Source of the DNA: BMS3BBIN04 sp964552465
Lineage (GTDB): Bacteria > Electryoneota > Electryoneia > Electryoneales > Electryoneaceae
Assembly: GCA_964552465.1 (NCBI GenBank)
Contig: CAZKGR010000027.1
Coordinates: forward strand, 1-43,111
DNA length: 43,111 nucleotides
Direction: 5' to 3'
Shown here: positions 8,624-15,934 of the stretch, piece by piece
How the letters are laid out: every line of letters begins with the position of its first letter
Position numbering within the stretch: the stretch's first letter is position 1
Notes under the pieces: generated by a model
The model's input: the letters and a program-made list of their open reading frames with translations, nothing else
Databases searched by the model: none
What the model was told of the DNA's origin: nothing
Position numbers and translations under genes: made by a program

Positions 8624-10452
8624 GCCTCCACCTCCTCTCCTTTGGCCTTCTTCAGATCAGCCAACTCAAAAATCGCGTCATCCTTGCACACCTGTTGGCA
8701 AAGTGTGCACCCTGTGCATGCTGCCGGGTTTATTGTGGCAATCGCAAGACCACGTTCAGTTTTCTTTCCGGACGTGCTGATCGCCGGACATCCAATCCTG
8801 AAGCAGTTTCCACAGCCTGTGCAATCATCTTCCACGACGACATACGGATCAATTCCCAGTTTTTTCGGGAATAATGCGCAAGGTTTGCGTGCGATGAGTA
8901 CCGAAGGACCTTCATGTTTCAGTGCGGACTTGAGTTGTTCCAGTGTGTTGTTGTAGTCGTATGTGTCCGCCATGATCAAATGCTTAACGCCCAGTCCCTT
9001 GACCACGTTTTCGATAGGAATCTTAACGTTGACATCATCCATCAGGTTTGAACCCGACCCTGGATGTTGCTGACCGCCGGTCATCGCAGTGATGCTGTTA
9101 TCAACGATAACGAGAGTGATGTTCGCGTTGGACGCCACGGCATCCAGCAAACCAGTGATACCGCTGTGGTAAAATGTTGAGTCACCGATCACAGCGACAG
9201 TGTGATGCTTATGCTTGGACTCGGCCAATGAAGCGCCGACCGCGTTTCCGATTGACGCCCCCATGCAGAAGCATGTGTGCAGCGTCTCCAGCGGAGGGAA
9301 GGCAGCGAGCGTGTAGCAGCCGATATCACCGTAAACATCCGCATTCATCTTGCGCAACGCCATGTAGATGCCGCGGTGCGGGCAGCCTGCGCACAACACC
9401 GGTGGACGTGCGACCACGGGTTCGCCTGCCGGTTGAACAGGAACTGCATCCAGCAATCCAGCCTTGTGCAGCCCTTCACCGACGACATCGAGGTCCAGTT
9501 CGCCTTCACGCGGGAAGAATTCTTTGCCTTGGACGTTGATGCCCGCGATCTTGGCTTCTTCTTCCATGAACGGTTCTAGCTCTTCAACGACCAGCACGCG
9601 GTCACAGTGTTCAGCCAGTTCCTGTGCCTTCTTTGTCGGGAATGGCCACGGCATTCCGACCTTGAGGATGCTGGCGTCTGGCATGAGTTCGCGGACGTAG
9701 TTGGAAGCAACACCAGCCGTGATAATCCCGATTTTCTTCGACTTCAGTTCGAGCTGGTTGCCTTCCCAATTATTCGAGAACTCGAGTAGATCGAGTGATC
9801 GCTTTTCAGCAAAAGTGTGCCGCGGACGTGCGAAATTGGGCATCATCACAAAGCGTTGAATATCTCGCTTCATGTTTTCTCCGCGCACCGGTTCAGCCCA
9901 TTCTTCGAGCTGGACGATACCCTTGGCGTGTGCGATGCGTGTCGTCTCACGCATCATCACGAACACGTTGTACTTCTCGGAAAAATCGAACGCCATCTTC
10001 GTGAAGTCGTGCGCTTCCTGGCTGTTTGCCGGGTCGAAGACGGGCACCTTCATGAACTTGGCGAGCAGACGGCTGTCCTGCTCATTCTGGGATGAGTGCA
10101 TCGCCGGATCATCAGCGGCGACCAGCACAAACCCTCCGACCACACCCGTATAGGTGAAGGTCATCAGCGGATCCATGGCGACATTCACACCGACGTGTTT
10201 CATCGTGCACATTACACGTGTGCCAGTCAGGCACGCGCCGATCCCGACTTCCACCGCCACCTTTTCGTTTGGCGACCACTTGGCGAACACGCCAGGGAAC
10301 TTGTGGAAGAACTCGAGGATCTCGGTGGAGGGTGTACCGGGATACGCGACCCCGAAATAACACCCCGCTTCTCTCGCCCCGTGGGCGATGGCTTCGTTGC
10401 CGAATTGCAACAGTTTGTTCGGCTTCTCCTTTTGACCGTTCGGTACGTTCAT
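8620..10452 (-). CDS. iorA: Indolepyruvate:ferredoxin oxidoreductase, alpha subunit
   Basis: This 610-residue cytoplasmic enzyme subunit binds thiamine diphosphate and carries the iron-sulphur clusters. The N-terminal pyrimidine-binding domain starts around LLQFGNEAIAHGAREAG and includes AYPGTPSTEI. The TPP-binding domain follows after ~350 (LCAGCPHRG, YGDIGCYTL, IGDSTFYHSGITG). The C-terminal ferredoxin domain (~540-595) has two cysteine clusters, CTGCGNCFRIGCP and CTGCTLCQQVC, which are expected to bind two [4Fe-4S] clusters. Size and domain order are as in characterised IorA. The ATG is preceded by GGAAG. It overlaps iorB by four bases. Upstream lie palindromic repeats and an IS200-like remnant that separate it from butyrate kinase on the same strand. 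Confidence 0.95.
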   Translation of the reverse strand: MNVPNGQKEKPNKLLQFGNEAIAHGAREAGCYFGVAYPGTPSTEILEFFHKFPGVFAKWSPNEKVAVEVGIGACLTGTRVMCTMKHVGVNVAMDPLMTFTYTGVVGGFVLVAADDPAMHSSQNEQDSRLLAKFMKVPVFDPANSQEAHDFTKMAFDFSEKYNVFVMMRETTRIAHAKGIVQLEEWAEPVRGENMKRDIQRFVMMPNFARPRHTFAEKRSLDLLEFSNNWEGNQLELKSKKIGIITAGVASNYVRELMPDASILKVGMPWPFPTKKAQELAEHCDRVLVVEELEPFMEEEAKIAGINVQGKEFFPREGELDLDVVGEGLHKAGLLDAVPVQPAGEPVVARPPVLCAGCPHRGIYMALRKMNADVYGDIGCYTLAAFPPLETLHTCFCMGASIGNAVGASLAESKHKHHTVAVIGDSTFYHSGITGLLDAVASNANITLVIVDNSITAMTGGQQHPGSGSNLMDDVNVKIPIENVVKGLGVKHLIMADTYDYNNTLEQLKSALKHEGPSVLIARKPCALFPKKLGIDPYVVVEDDCTGCGNCFRIGCPAISTSGKKTERGLAIATINPAACTGCTLCQQVCKDDAIFELADLKKAKGEEVEA

Positions 10453-10490
10453 ACCGTTACTTCCTTCTTCCAGTGCCTCTATGAATGTGC

Positions 10491-10782
10491 TGCGTCCCTA
10501 CAGGACGCAATAACAAACAGATGGGATTCAGATCGTTCCTCATTCTAGTGTGGCTAAAGCCACACGCTAATCACCCTCAACCGCTACGCGGGACAAAATG
10601 CGATTCCCAGAATCTATTCAATATCAGCCCATTTGGGCTAATCGCTGATTCATCAACCAAATCAGCCACAACTGATTGCCCCGTAGGGGCTACACGTGAA
10701 TAGCGTGTGGTTTTAACCACACGACAGATCAAACCGATAACTACTACCACTCCCTGTTTTCAAACCAGCCCCGTAGGGGCTG
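10491..10782. repeat. Cluster of six short palindromes (REP-like)
   Basis: Six small inverted repeats lie between iorA and the transposase remnant: 10491-10509 (TGCGTCC/GGACGCA), 10548-10565 (GTGTGGCT/AGCCACAC), 10626-10639 (AGCCCA/TGGGCT), 10678-10690 (GCCCC/GGGGC), 10704-10723 (CGTGTGGTT/AACCACACG) and 10766-10782 (CAGCCCC/GGGGCTG). The second and fifth share the GTGTGG core, and the fourth and sixth share GCCCCGTAGGGGC, so at least two repeat types alternate. The arrangement beside a Y1 transposase recalls REP/BIME clusters. The rest of this 332-base gap (10453-10784) holds no gene. Confidence 0.7.
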
Positions 10783-10784
10783 TG

Positions 10785-11232
10785 CTACGGTAAATACCGC
10801 TCATCAATTTCGTAACCTGCTTCATTCAGGATGCGTTGATATTCTTCCAAGAACGTTAATTTCCGATGATGCTCTTCCTGCTTCCTGATATAGTCGATGA
10901 TCATATCCCGGTCGCGATAACTCACACTGAAGGCGGCGTATCCTCGCTGCCAAGCTTCAAACCCAGGAAATACACCTTCTTCATTTATCCAACGGGATGA
11001 CCGCCCTTTGATCAACCTCATGAAATCAGAAAGTGATTTTGACGGGTGAATGTCCACCAATATGTGAACATGATCGTTATACCCACCAGTTCTCAGCAAA
11101 CGACATTCTTCATTCTTGCAAATACCCCCCGATATATCGGTACAGTCGCTCGCGGGAATCACCAGCCAGTATTGGCTTGCGTGATTTTGTCGCAAATACA
11201 ATATGGAACAAAGCCTGACGATAAGATTTCAT
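10785..11232 (-). pseudogene. tnpA: IS200/IS605-type Y1 transposase TnpA, frameshifted
   Basis: The gene begins at the ATG at 11232, preceded by AGGCGG, and reads MKSYRQALFHIVFATKSRKP and then GDSRERLYRYIGG. It goes out of frame at a run of six C on the + strand (11125-11130). Dropping one of these bases joins the frame to ICKNEECRLLRTGGYNDHVHILV and the rest, giving a normal 148-residue Y1 (HUH) transposase. The HUH motif is HVH. The catalytic tyrosine is expected in DYIRKQEEHH near the C-terminus. The span of 448 bases equals 149 codons plus one base, which supports a single insertion. The downstream part is open only from a spurious TTG at 11201. It could be decay, programmed frameshifting or a sequencing error. 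Confidence 0.85.
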
Positions 11233-11249
11233 TCATCCGCCTGATGAAT
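11231..11249 (-). promoter_or_regulatory. Hairpin covering the tnpA start codon
   Basis: Arms ATTCATC and GATGAAT (7 bp) enclose a five-base loop. On the minus-strand RNA the loop carries AGGCG of the ribosome-binding site and the 3' arm runs into the ATG. IS200 transposase mRNA is known to be translationally repressed by a 5' structure, so this could be the equivalent. It may also be the subterminal hairpin recognised by the transposase. Confidence 0.55.
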
Positions 11250-11266
11250 CCTATGAAATAGTTCAG

Positions 11267-12322
11267 TCAATATGCTTTGACTTCCTCTTCGCCGTGGAGG
11301 ACACGCAGACCGCCTTCGGCTAACGCAAGCATCTCTTCCTCACCAGCGTGCAGGTGTACTCCGCCCGGTAGCCATTCGATGTAGCTCAGCAACAAATCGC
11401 GCAACTGTTCGCTGTTAATTAGTCCGCCGGTCAGGATAACGCCGTGCATGTTGCCGGACAGCGACGCCGCCATCGCGCCTATCTCTTTGGCAATCTGGTA
11501 GACCATCGCCTGGAATACCAACCTGGCTTCCCTGTCACCGGTTTCGATCCGCAGCTCTACTTCACGCAAGTCGGATGTTCCAAAATAGCCGACAAATCCG
11601 CTCTGCTTGCTGAAGATGCGTTTCGCTTCGTCGTAGCCCTTGTCCCGGACGAGGTCGATCACGCCTTGCAGCGGCAACGCGCCGGATCGTTCCGGGCTGA
11701 ACGGTCCCATGCCGAGCAGACCGTCGTTGACGTCCTTGATCCGACCGTTCTCGAGCGCGGCGATCGAGATTCCCCCGCCGAGGTGTGCGACAACGAATCG
11801 AGACTCGTTGAACGCTATTTCCAACTCCTTTGCAGTGCGGCGGGCGACAGCTTTGATATTCAGCGCGTGAGCGCGGCACTTGCGTTCGATGCCCGGCACG
11901 CCGGAAATGCGTGCAATGGGACCGAATTCGTCCGTAGTAACTGGATCTACTACGTAGGCTTTTACGCCTGCTAAATCTGCAAATCGCTTGGCTAGCAACG
12001 AACCCAGATTGGACGCGTGTTCACCATGACGAGCATTAGTTACGTCACCCAGCATCGCTTCATTTATTGCATAGATTCCGCCTTCGAGGGGGCGTAGTAA
12101 ACCGCCACGTCCGATCACAACAGCCCAGTATCGAGCGTGTTCAGGGATATCATTGTTGATCAATTCAAAACGGTAATCGAGTTGCGCGGCAACAGTGCCG
12201 TAGGAGTGCAGAGTAGTTGCATCGTGAGCGATGGATTCGCTCCACACGAGATCGCGACCGTCGTATACGGCGGCCTTGGTCGAAGTGGTGCCTGGGTTGA
12301 GCACGAGAATGCGCTCGTTCAC
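11267..12322 (-). CDS. buk: Butyrate kinase
   Basis: This 351-residue cytoplasmic acetokinase-family enzyme interconverts an acyl phosphate plus ADP with the free acid plus ATP. The frame is open to 12382, but the GTG at 12322 has a GGAGG site five bases upstream and yields the family's normal N-terminus (NERILVLNPGTTSTK), so it is preferred. Family motifs are the phosphate-binding NPGTTSTK, VIGRGGLLRP, the central VVAHLGGGIS and the C-terminal VILTGGL. Substrates of such enzymes include butyrate and branched or aromatic acids. With iorAB downstream on the same strand, it could recover ATP from acyl-CoA made by that oxidoreductase. This would need a phosphotransacylase, which is absent here. 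The IS200-like remnant lies between the genes. Confidence 0.92.
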   Translation of the reverse strand: MNERILVLNPGTTSTKAAVYDGRDLVWSESIAHDATTLHSYGTVAAQLDYRFELINNDIPEHARYWAVVIGRGGLLRPLEGGIYAINEAMLGDVTNARHGEHASNLGSLLAKRFADLAGVKAYVVDPVTTDEFGPIARISGVPGIERKCRAHALNIKAVARRTAKELEIAFNESRFVVAHLGGGISIAALENGRIKDVNDGLLGMGPFSPERSGALPLQGVIDLVRDKGYDEAKRIFSKQSGFVGYFGTSDLREVELRIETGDREARLVFQAMVYQIAKEIGAMAASLSGNMHGVILTGGLINSEQLRDLLLSYIEWLPGGVHLHAGEEEMLALAEGGLRVLHGEEEVKAY

Positions 12323-12550
12323 TACTCCCTCCGGGTGACAATCTATCCTGCGAACACAGTTGTTCGAGCGGCGTTCGGACAATCTCGGATCGAGATTCTA
12401 GCGAATCATGTGAACAGGGTAACGAAGATAACGGCAGGCGTGGAGCGGACAAAGTGCAGGAGAGACGAAACACCCCCATAAATAGCGCTTTTTAAGAGAC
12501 AAATCGAACGATCAAATACTTGGAATAATTGCACCTAGTTGACATACATG

Positions 12551-13918
12551 TTACAGCGTAATCATCACCACTCCTTCCCATTCCTCCATTTGCGCTCCTT
12601 TAAGCATCATCTCTCCATCTGTCCAGCGAACAATCAGGCTGTCACCTCTTTCCTCAGCTACTGGTGGGGTTCCAATCCCGACGATTTCCACCCGATGGAT
12701 TCCATCAAACAGCGGATGGTCGCCCGCTGGCCAGGTCAGGACGCGTTGGTTACGGATCTCAACAACCCCGTTGTTGTTCCGCAACTTCAGCCAGTGTTCG
12801 TGAAACATGCGATCGTCATCAAGACGAATCACTTCTGCCAGGTCGAATCCTGTCGCGATCATTGGGCTGCTTGAGGCTTCCAGATAGATCCTGTATCCAG
12901 GTTCTTTCTCCCAATGACGCAGCATACTTCGCTGTTCTGAATGGAACTGATAGATGTTCGATCCAGCTCTGCGCTCATACTCGAGAACGAGATCGTTGGG
13001 GATTGGCATCATATCGGCACCAGCCCTTTCAACAGCCTTATTGAGCAGATGATTCAAGTCGAGATCTGGAGCCGCGTGAAATGCGGCTGTCGTTTTCCAA
13101 TCGGAGTAGTATTCATCGAGCAGAAACGCTTTCACAGCAGCGTTAACAGCCGCACGTTGTCTAACCTCTAGAACTCCGGACCACATGTCATTGTGGTAGA
13201 GCATGAAGGGTGGAGTCTTTCGTGCCTTGCTCTCCATGTAGAGCGGAAGCCCGTATTCCAGTTCAAGGGAACGCACATAATCATGATCCAACTCGGTTGC
13301 ATCAGTGATGAAATTCGTACGCGCTTTTGCGGCGATTATCATCCAGTATAGTGCGTCATCCTGGTTGTTCTTCGCCAGCGCTTTTGACGCTTCCTGCAGC
13401 CCTTCACTTTCAAGCATTTGCCATTTCAGCAGGTCACGGTCTCCGTACGAGAACAGGAATGCGTCATGATCATGCGACTTCCAGTCAGGATAATGTATTT
13501 GAGAGAATTGCCTGAACGATTGACCAATGAACTGTGCGATGTGTCCATTCAGCGAGTCCTGAGCGCTGCTATCTTCGTAGATGTAGGCGGTGGGCGTACC
13601 ACCGTGTTTGATCAACCTGCTTTCCTTGACTGGTGGCGAAATTGTATTTGAGTGGAAAAATCCTTCCCATCTGTCAACTGGGGACCAATCCGTTGGTGGA
13701 TATGGATGATCGATCAACCATGATTCACCGTTAAGGTACATGAAGAGTGGGACATTTTCAGTTGAAAACCCGGGCCAGTACGAATCTTCAACGACTAAAC
13801 TGTCTGCCGAAGATTTCATATGTAAGGCGTACGGTGGCGGTAGTGTTTCCGACGAACACGATACCAGAACGGCAATTGCAAGAAGTAAACTGAGAAAGCG
13901 CACTCTGATCGAAATCAT
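12551..13918 (-). CDS. Lipoprotein of unknown function
   Basis: This 455-residue protein has a lipoprotein signal sequence with lipobox AVLVSC (Cys21), so it should be lipid-anchored; the +2 residue is Ser, consistent with the outer membrane. No domain was recognised. The mature part is rich in Trp, Tyr, Asp and His (for example YPDWKSHDHDAFLFSYGDRDLL), with helical segments in the middle (QEASKALAKNNQDDALYWMIIAAKA). The last ~110 residues look beta-rich (GYRIYLEASSSPM, VEIRNQRVLTW, SLIVRWTDGEMML). The ATG has AGGGA upstream and overlaps the preceding stop by four bases (ATGA). The two genes are therefore probably translationally coupled and their products may act together at the envelope. 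A 228-base gap to buk follows. Confidence 0.8.
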   Translation of the reverse strand: MISIRVRFLSLLLAIAVLVSCSSETLPPPYALHMKSSADSLVVEDSYWPGFSTENVPLFMYLNGESWLIDHPYPPTDWSPVDRWEGFFHSNTISPPVKESRLIKHGGTPTAYIYEDSSAQDSLNGHIAQFIGQSFRQFSQIHYPDWKSHDHDAFLFSYGDRDLLKWQMLESEGLQEASKALAKNNQDDALYWMIIAAKARTNFITDATELDHDYVRSLELEYGLPLYMESKARKTPPFMLYHNDMWSGVLEVRQRAAVNAAVKAFLLDEYYSDWKTTAAFHAAPDLDLNHLLNKAVERAGADMMPIPNDLVLEYERRAGSNIYQFHSEQRSMLRHWEKEPGYRIYLEASSSPMIATGFDLAEVIRLDDDRMFHEHWLKLRNNNGVVEIRNQRVLTWPAGDHPLFDGIHRVEIVGIGTPPVAEERGDSLIVRWTDGEMMLKGAQMEEWEGVVMITL

Positions 13919-14484
13919 GGCATCCCTGAGCTCGTATCTGGTATTGTGGAAGATGGTTCAGGCGATTTAACATTCTCCTGACGAATGATTTGAACGTGAA
14001 TCGGAATCGTTTTCACTGAGTACTTGAAATTGAGGTGAAACGATTGCGGGTCTGCGATAACATCATAATCATCTGGCGCAATGACCAGCTCATGTTCACC
14101 AGGGGTCACTCTGAGAACTTCCCCTGTCCTTCCTGTGACTACGCCATCGACTAGTACATTCCCTTCTCCGCCATCGAGATGGACAATGAAGGTTGGCGCC
14201 ATGACCTGAGTGCCCAGATAAATTATGAAGGCGAGTATGGCAAAGAGAGCGCCAAGCAACGAACTTTGTTTACGCTTTGTTTTTCCACGCTGCAGCTCTC
14301 GCGGGTTTGGCGCATAGGTGGCTCGTGATCGCCGCCGTTCGCGTGGTTTGGTTGGAGGTCGGGGTCGGGGAGTCCAGGGGTCACTACCCGTGACCCTGAT
14401 CCGTTGCCTCTCATCTCCGGATCCTTCACCTTGAGAATCGGGTGGAACAGGTGGTTCAGGTCGTTTTTCTGAGTCAAGACTCAT
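13915..14484 (-). CDS. Membrane-anchored protein with PEGA-like domain
   Basis: This 189-residue protein has three parts. Residues 1-75 are a proline/arginine/lysine-rich, probably disordered cytoplasmic tail. Residues ~76-96 (LGALFAILAFIIYLGTQVM) form a single membrane segment. Residues ~100-170 form a small beta domain with the pattern V-x-L-D-G-G-E-G-N-V-L-V-D-G followed by TPGEHELVI, which resembles the PEGA family found in surface-layer and periplasmic proteins. The positive tail predicts an N-in orientation with the domain in the periplasm. It is the first gene of a two-gene unit with the lipoprotein, and is divergent from the FlgT_N-like operon at 14705 across 220 bases that hold the nested repeat. 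Function unknown; the PEGA call is tentative. Confidence 0.75.
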   Translation of the reverse strand: MSLDSEKRPEPPVPPDSQGEGSGDERQRIRVTGSDPWTPRPRPPTKPRERRRSRATYAPNPRELQRGKTKRKQSSLLGALFAILAFIIYLGTQVMAPTFIVHLDGGEGNVLVDGVVTGRTGEVLRVTPGEHELVIAPDDYDVIADPQSFHLNFKYSVKTIPIHVQIIRQENVKSPEPSSTIPDTSSGMP

Positions 14485-14555
14485 TTTGGCAAACCATTTG
14501 CTTTATACCACTGTGAAACTGGAGCGGAATTCGGGTAAAACCGCACCAGCACAAG

Positions 14556-14665
14556 CGATCAGGTTGTTTAAGTGTCTGGGGAGTTGTAGGTTGTGATTCA
14601 CAGGTGTGATCTTCCACCTACCACAAGTTCCAGACAAAAGTCGAAACCGTTTGCTAACCTGATCG
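14556..14665. promoter_or_regulatory. Nested inverted-repeat element (candidate structured RNA or operator)
   Basis: Four helices nest in order. Helix a: CGATCAGGTT (14556-14565) with AACCTGATCG (14656-14665). Helix b: TGTCTGG (14573-14579) with CCAGACA (14630-14636). Helix c: GTAGGT (14586-14591) with ACCTAC (14616-14621). Helix d: GATTCAC (14595-14601, one bulged T) with GTGATC (14606-14611) around an AGGT loop. Together they make one long interrupted hairpin of about 110 bases ending 39 bases before the start codon at 14705. It could be a leader RNA, a small RNA, or a binding site shared by the divergent genes. No convincing promoter was identified upstream. Confidence 0.55.
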
Positions 14666-14704
14666 ATAATACTAAGATAACATTTGGCAGGAGGGGGTTC
14701 ACAG

Positions 14705-15919
14705 ATGAATCGAATGAAACAGACATTGATGATGGTGCTCGCTACCTTCGTCTTGTTCGGCGGGCTTGGTCATGCTTTGGCCCAAGTCGAGATGCTTGAC
14801 GAACGCACTGCGATCGTCACTGCACGCGGTATCGCTGAAGGACAAAAGAAAAAGAAGGACCGTGAAGCGATTGCTTTTGATAAGGCGATCGACAACGCGG
14901 TGATCATGGTTGTCAACGACATGCTGCGCGAATCGGACGAACGGGACAAGTTTTCGCTCGTCCGGGATCAGATCCTCGAAGATCGTGATCAGGTAGTGTT
15001 GAACTACTATTACCTCAGCAAGAACAATTACGATAAACCGCATTACAAGACCACGATCACGCTTGAGGTGCGGATCAATCGTGATCTGTTGCGACAGATG
15101 CTGATTGACTGGAATGTTATTGCATCTGCGGACGATGTGCGTGAGGAACTCGACCGTTTCAGCATCATGCCATACATCGACACCGCCAATTCTGATCCAG
15201 AAGCGCTTGAGTACAAGGATTTGTTCTACACCCGCGTCAGGGTGTTCTTCGAAGATCAGAACATTCCGACCATCGGTCTCGATGAATCAACGGCGCTTGA
15301 AGCGGATGAACAGTTCGTCACTTTACAGAAATCTTCGTCCGGTGAGGAAGGTGTTGAGGATGCGATCTTGCAAATATCTCGCGCGACTCCGGCTGACATC
15401 TTTATCAAGATCACCCCGCGCATAGAAACTGGTGCCTATGGTGGCGCAACCACAAAGAAGGTGATCCTCAGCATCGGAGCTTACAGCGCGATGACTGGTG
15501 AGTTCATCGGTTCGAACCAGGGATTCAGTGAACCCCTGGCGATGAGCAGTGATGGAGCCAGCGTGGGAGCAGCAATCGATCAGGCGATGAATGCCGCCAT
15601 GCCGCGAGTGATGGATGTGATCACTTCCTTCTGGCGTGAGTATGCCGAGAACGGTCGTCCGGTGAAACTCATCTTCACTGACTTCAATTTCGCTGAGGTG
15701 CGTGAGATCAAGGATGCGCTGGAAGATTTCACCAACGATCAGAAGCGGCTCAAGGCCGCAGGCAATGTCACCGAGTACATGGTTTGGTACGATGGCGATG
15801 TTGAAGATCTGATGTTTGAGGTGTACGATGTATTGCGCGCGTTCAACATGCCCTTGGCGGAAGATCCGGCGATGGTCTCGAACAGCATCCGTTTCTATCG
15901 CGCCACGGATTCACAGTAA
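14705..15919 (+). CDS. Exported protein with FlgT N-terminal-like domain (first of pair)
   Basis: This is a 404-residue protein. The ATG at 14705 is preferred over the frame start at 14684 because an AGGAGGGGG site lies just before it. The signal peptide is MNRMKQTLMMVLATFVLFGGLGHALA. Residues ~35-145 (AIVTARGIAEG, REAIAFDKAIDNAVIMVV) match the FlgT N-terminal pattern of an ATG-like opening followed by Ala-spaced helices. A middle domain (~150-310) has VRVFFEDQNIPTIGLDES and ADIFIKITPRIETGAYGG. A C-terminal beta-alpha domain (~320-400) follows. The architecture parallels the next gene, so the two are probably old duplicates. Known FlgT-related proteins work in the periplasm or at the outer membrane. 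The pair shares one transcript; the spacing is 15 bases. Function is not inferred. Confidence 0.8.
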   Translation: MNRMKQTLMMVLATFVLFGGLGHALAQVEMLDERTAIVTARGIAEGQKKKKDREAIAFDKAIDNAVIMVVNDMLRESDERDKFSLVRDQILEDRDQVVLNYYYLSKNNYDKPHYKTTITLEVRINRDLLRQMLIDWNVIASADDVREELDRFSIMPYIDTANSDPEALEYKDLFYTRVRVFFEDQNIPTIGLDESTALEADEQFVTLQKSSSGEEGVEDAILQISRATPADIFIKITPRIETGAYGGATTKKVILSIGAYSAMTGEFIGSNQGFSEPLAMSSDGASVGAAIDQAMNAAMPRVMDVITSFWREYAENGRPVKLIFTDFNFAEVREIKDALEDFTNDQKRLKAAGNVTEYMVWYDGDVEDLMFEVYDVLRAFNMPLAEDPAMVSNSIRFYRATDSQ

Positions 15920-15934
15920 TTGGGGGTACTTAGG

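Larger units (their letters stand above)
10766..11249 (-). mobile_element. IS200-like element, inferred limits
   Basis: A single-gene Y1 transposase unit is bounded by two hairpins: 11231-11249 at the 5' side of the gene and 10766-10782 just after its stop. IS200/IS605 elements have subterminal hairpins and no terminal inverted repeats or target duplications, so exact ends cannot be read from one copy. The limits given are simply the outer edges of the hairpins. The transposase carries a one-base frameshift. Confidence 0.55.

Noticed and set aside
10491..10782. CRISPR array
   Set aside because: The repeats are short palindromes of different sequence and irregular spacing, without constant direct repeats or cas genes.
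10785..11201. Intact 138-residue transposase starting at TTG 11201
   Set aside because: The first ~25 residues are out of the family frame. The true N-terminus is in another frame starting at 11232, joined across the six-C run.
12323..12382. N-terminal 20-residue extension of butyrate kinase
   Set aside because: The extension is unlike the family, while the GTG at 12322 has a strong ribosome-binding site and the expected N-terminal sequence.
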